A DNA stretch of 7,867 bases, from NCBI GenBank assembly GCA_046590705.1, contig JBKJUK010000163.1, forward strand, positions 1 to 7,867, written 5' to 3'. The stretch is from JBKJUK01 sp046590705. Lineage in GTDB: Bacteria; Acidobacteriota; Thermoanaerobaculia; Gp7-AA8. The notes beneath the pieces are model-generated. The model saw nothing but the letters and a program-made list of their open reading frames with translations. It was not told the DNA's origin and did no database searches. Shown in pieces: positions 7,162 through 7,867 of the stretch (positions within the stretch are counted from its first letter, which is position 1; every line of letters starts with the position of its first letter). A program made the position numbers and the translations under genes.

Positions 7162-7634
7162 TGCAACTCCCTGGACTGTGGGGCCACGTCGACCGTTTGC
7201 TGCAGACCGGCGTTCGTATCGACTCCCCGGGCGAGGTCCCCGAGGGTGACCTGCTGAAAGGCATTCTTGATGGTGCGGTTGATCCCGCCGATGAAGGTTC
7301 TCGAGGGACAGGCCGAGCGGATCCCGCACACTGCGGTGCCACTCTCGTCGTTCGTCTCGCAGTCGAGCAGACTCCAGGGACCTTCGAAAATTTCGAGGAG
7401 CTGCCCAAGGGTGACCGAATCAGGTTCGCCCTCAAAGGAGTAGCCGCCGCCCACCCCTCGTCTGGAAACCACGACTCCGCCTTCGTGCAGGGTCTTGAGG
7501 ACCTTGGAAATGACGGGACCGGGAAGTGAGTAAAACTTCGAGATCTCCCGGGCAGAGATCGTCTCTCCGCGCCGGCGGGCGAGGTACACCGAGGCCAGGA
7601 GGCCATAGTCTGTCAGCTTTGAGATTTTGAGCAT
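7158..7634 (-). CDS. Rrf2-family regulator of the SUF operon
   Basis: This 158-residue winged-helix protein of the Rrf2/IscR family most resembles the group described as SUF-system regulators. The N-terminus MLKISKLTDYGLLASVYLAR (1-20) is typical. The DNA-reading helix lies around 27-48 (SAREISKFYSLPGPVISKVL), and the wing around 58-67 (SRRGVGGGYS at 57-66). Three cysteines, C92, C103 and C109, fall in the Fe-S binding region, spaced C-X10-C-X5-C; E. coli IscR has C-X5-C-X5-C. Cluster binding is likely but not shown. It heads the operon and its stop overlaps the sufB start by 4 nt. The expected role is repression of suf when clusters are plentiful, through the palindrome at 7677-7691. No clear Shine-Dalgarno sequence is visible before ATG 7634; the start is chosen from the family N-terminus. 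Confidence 0.93.
   Translation of the reverse strand: MLKISKLTDYGLLASVYLARRRGETISAREISKFYSLPGPVISKVLKTLHEGGVVVSRRGVGGGYSFEGEPDSVTLGQLLEIFEGPWSLLDCETNDESGTAVCGIRSACPSRTFIGGINRTIKNAFQQVTLGDLARGVDTNAGLQQTVDVAPQSRELQ
7167..7172 (-). promoter_or_regulatory. Ribosome binding site of sufB
   Basis: AGGGAG on the minus strand lies 5 nt before the ATG at 7161 and within the last codons of the regulator. It decides the sufB start against the longer upstream open frame. Confidence 0.75.
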
Positions 7635-7673
7635 AGTGTAGGAAGAACAGACCGCGGAGAGCTGCGGCGCGAA

Positions 7674-7702
7674 ACAGTACCAGACTGGTACGCTTTAGAC
7701 AA
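7674..7702 (-). promoter_or_regulatory. Candidate promoter of the SUF operon
   Basis: On the minus strand TTGTCT (7697-7702) and TACTGT (7674-7679) are separated by exactly 17 nt. Neither hexamer is close to perfect (four and three of six consensus bases), as is common for regulated promoters. Transcription would start near 7667, giving a leader of about 33 nt before the regulator's ATG at 7634. Confidence 0.5.
7677..7691. promoter_or_regulatory. Candidate Rrf2 operator (15-bp perfect palindrome)
   Basis: GTACCAGACTGGTAC is a perfect inverted repeat with 7-bp arms around one central base. It fills most of the spacer of the candidate promoter and overlaps the upstream edge of its -10 box, where a bound dimer would block RNA polymerase. 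It lies 43 bp before the start of the Rrf2-family gene. Rrf2 proteins bind as dimers to short palindromes and often control their own operon, so autoregulation is the simplest reading. The sequence does not match the E. coli IscR consensus that I know. Confidence 0.6.
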
Positions 7703-7745
7703 CCGGCTTACTGTTCAGATGATTCCGGATGACTCGGGTCGGAGC

Positions 7746-7777
7746 GTAGTAAGTAGTAAGGAGCCAGTAACCAGTAG
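7746..7777 (+). repeat. AGTA-rich short tandem repeat
   Basis: An imperfect run of units built on AGTA (GTAGTAAGTAGTAAGG, then CCAGTAACCAGTAGG) lies in the gene-free end of the window. The units vary from four to seven bases. It is probably a slippage-prone intergenic repeat; no function can be assigned. Confidence 0.5.
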
Positions 7778-7827
7778 GAGGCGCTTCGGCACCGCGCGGT
7801 CGAAAGACGCGCAGATCTCCTGTGTGG

Positions 7828-7847
7828 CACAGGCAATCCTGCCTGTG
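7828..7847. repeat. Perfect 8-bp hairpin (REP-like)
   Basis: CACAGGCA (7828-7835) pairs perfectly with TGCCTGTG (7840-7847) around the loop ATCC. The unit is flanked by TGTGG and GGCGG. It looks like another dispersed palindromic repeat. No T-run follows on either strand, so a terminator is not supported. The rest of 7703-7867 shows no gene. Confidence 0.7.
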
Positions 7848-7867
7848 GCGGAGTGACAGGTGAACTC

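Noticed and set aside
7162..7329. N-terminal extension of SufB to position 7329
   Set aside because: It lies inside the regulator gene in another frame, is arginine-rich and not SufB-like. The ATG at 7161 has a good ribosome binding site and gives the normal family N-terminus.

Overview
The window holds one complete SUF iron-sulfur cluster assembly operon, read right to left on the minus strand, with repeat-rich intergenic DNA on both sides. GC content is moderately high. The gene order is rrf2-type regulator, sufB, sufC, sufD, sufS, sufU, sufT, then a separate MerR-type regulator gene. This order, together with the dense small palindromic repeats (short GC-rich hairpins ending in GGGCGGCATC, paired GTAGGGGCG units, and blocks with a CGTAGATTCCTC core), suggests a soil-type Acidobacteriota genome. 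That placement is an inference from style and protein flavour, not from a search.

Layout. Positions 1-697 hold no credible gene. Positions 33-392 form a large nested inverted repeat made of small hairpin units mirrored about a centre near 210-212. Positions 496-645 carry two copies of another short repeat. A MerR-family gene (698-1102) follows, with a TATAAT box so close to its start codon that the mRNA may be leaderless. The suf genes run from 7634 down to 1210. Most junctions are overlaps or gaps of a few bases (4-nt overlap, 5-nt gap, 4-nt overlap, 1-nt overlap, 38-nt gap), which indicates a single transcript with translational coupling. The exception is a 142-nt sufB-sufC gap filled by two head-to-head copies of a palindromic repeat. 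Positions 7635-7867 contain the operon's likely promoter, with a perfect 15-bp palindrome in the -35/-10 spacer, followed by more small repeats.

How the genes work together. SufS takes sulfur from cysteine, SufU accepts it on its zinc-site cysteine, and the SufB-SufC-SufD complex builds the cluster using ATP hydrolysis by SufC. SufT is a MIP18/DUF59-family factor linked to maturation of Fe-S proteins. The Rrf2 protein at the head has three cysteines in the usual cluster-binding region and probably senses cluster status to control its own operon through the palindrome. The window has no SufE and no SufA, which fits SufU being the sulfur carrier.

I see no new multi-gene system here. The points most worth attention are the candidate Rrf2 operator, the structured repeat pair inside the operon, and the large quasi-palindrome at the left end.
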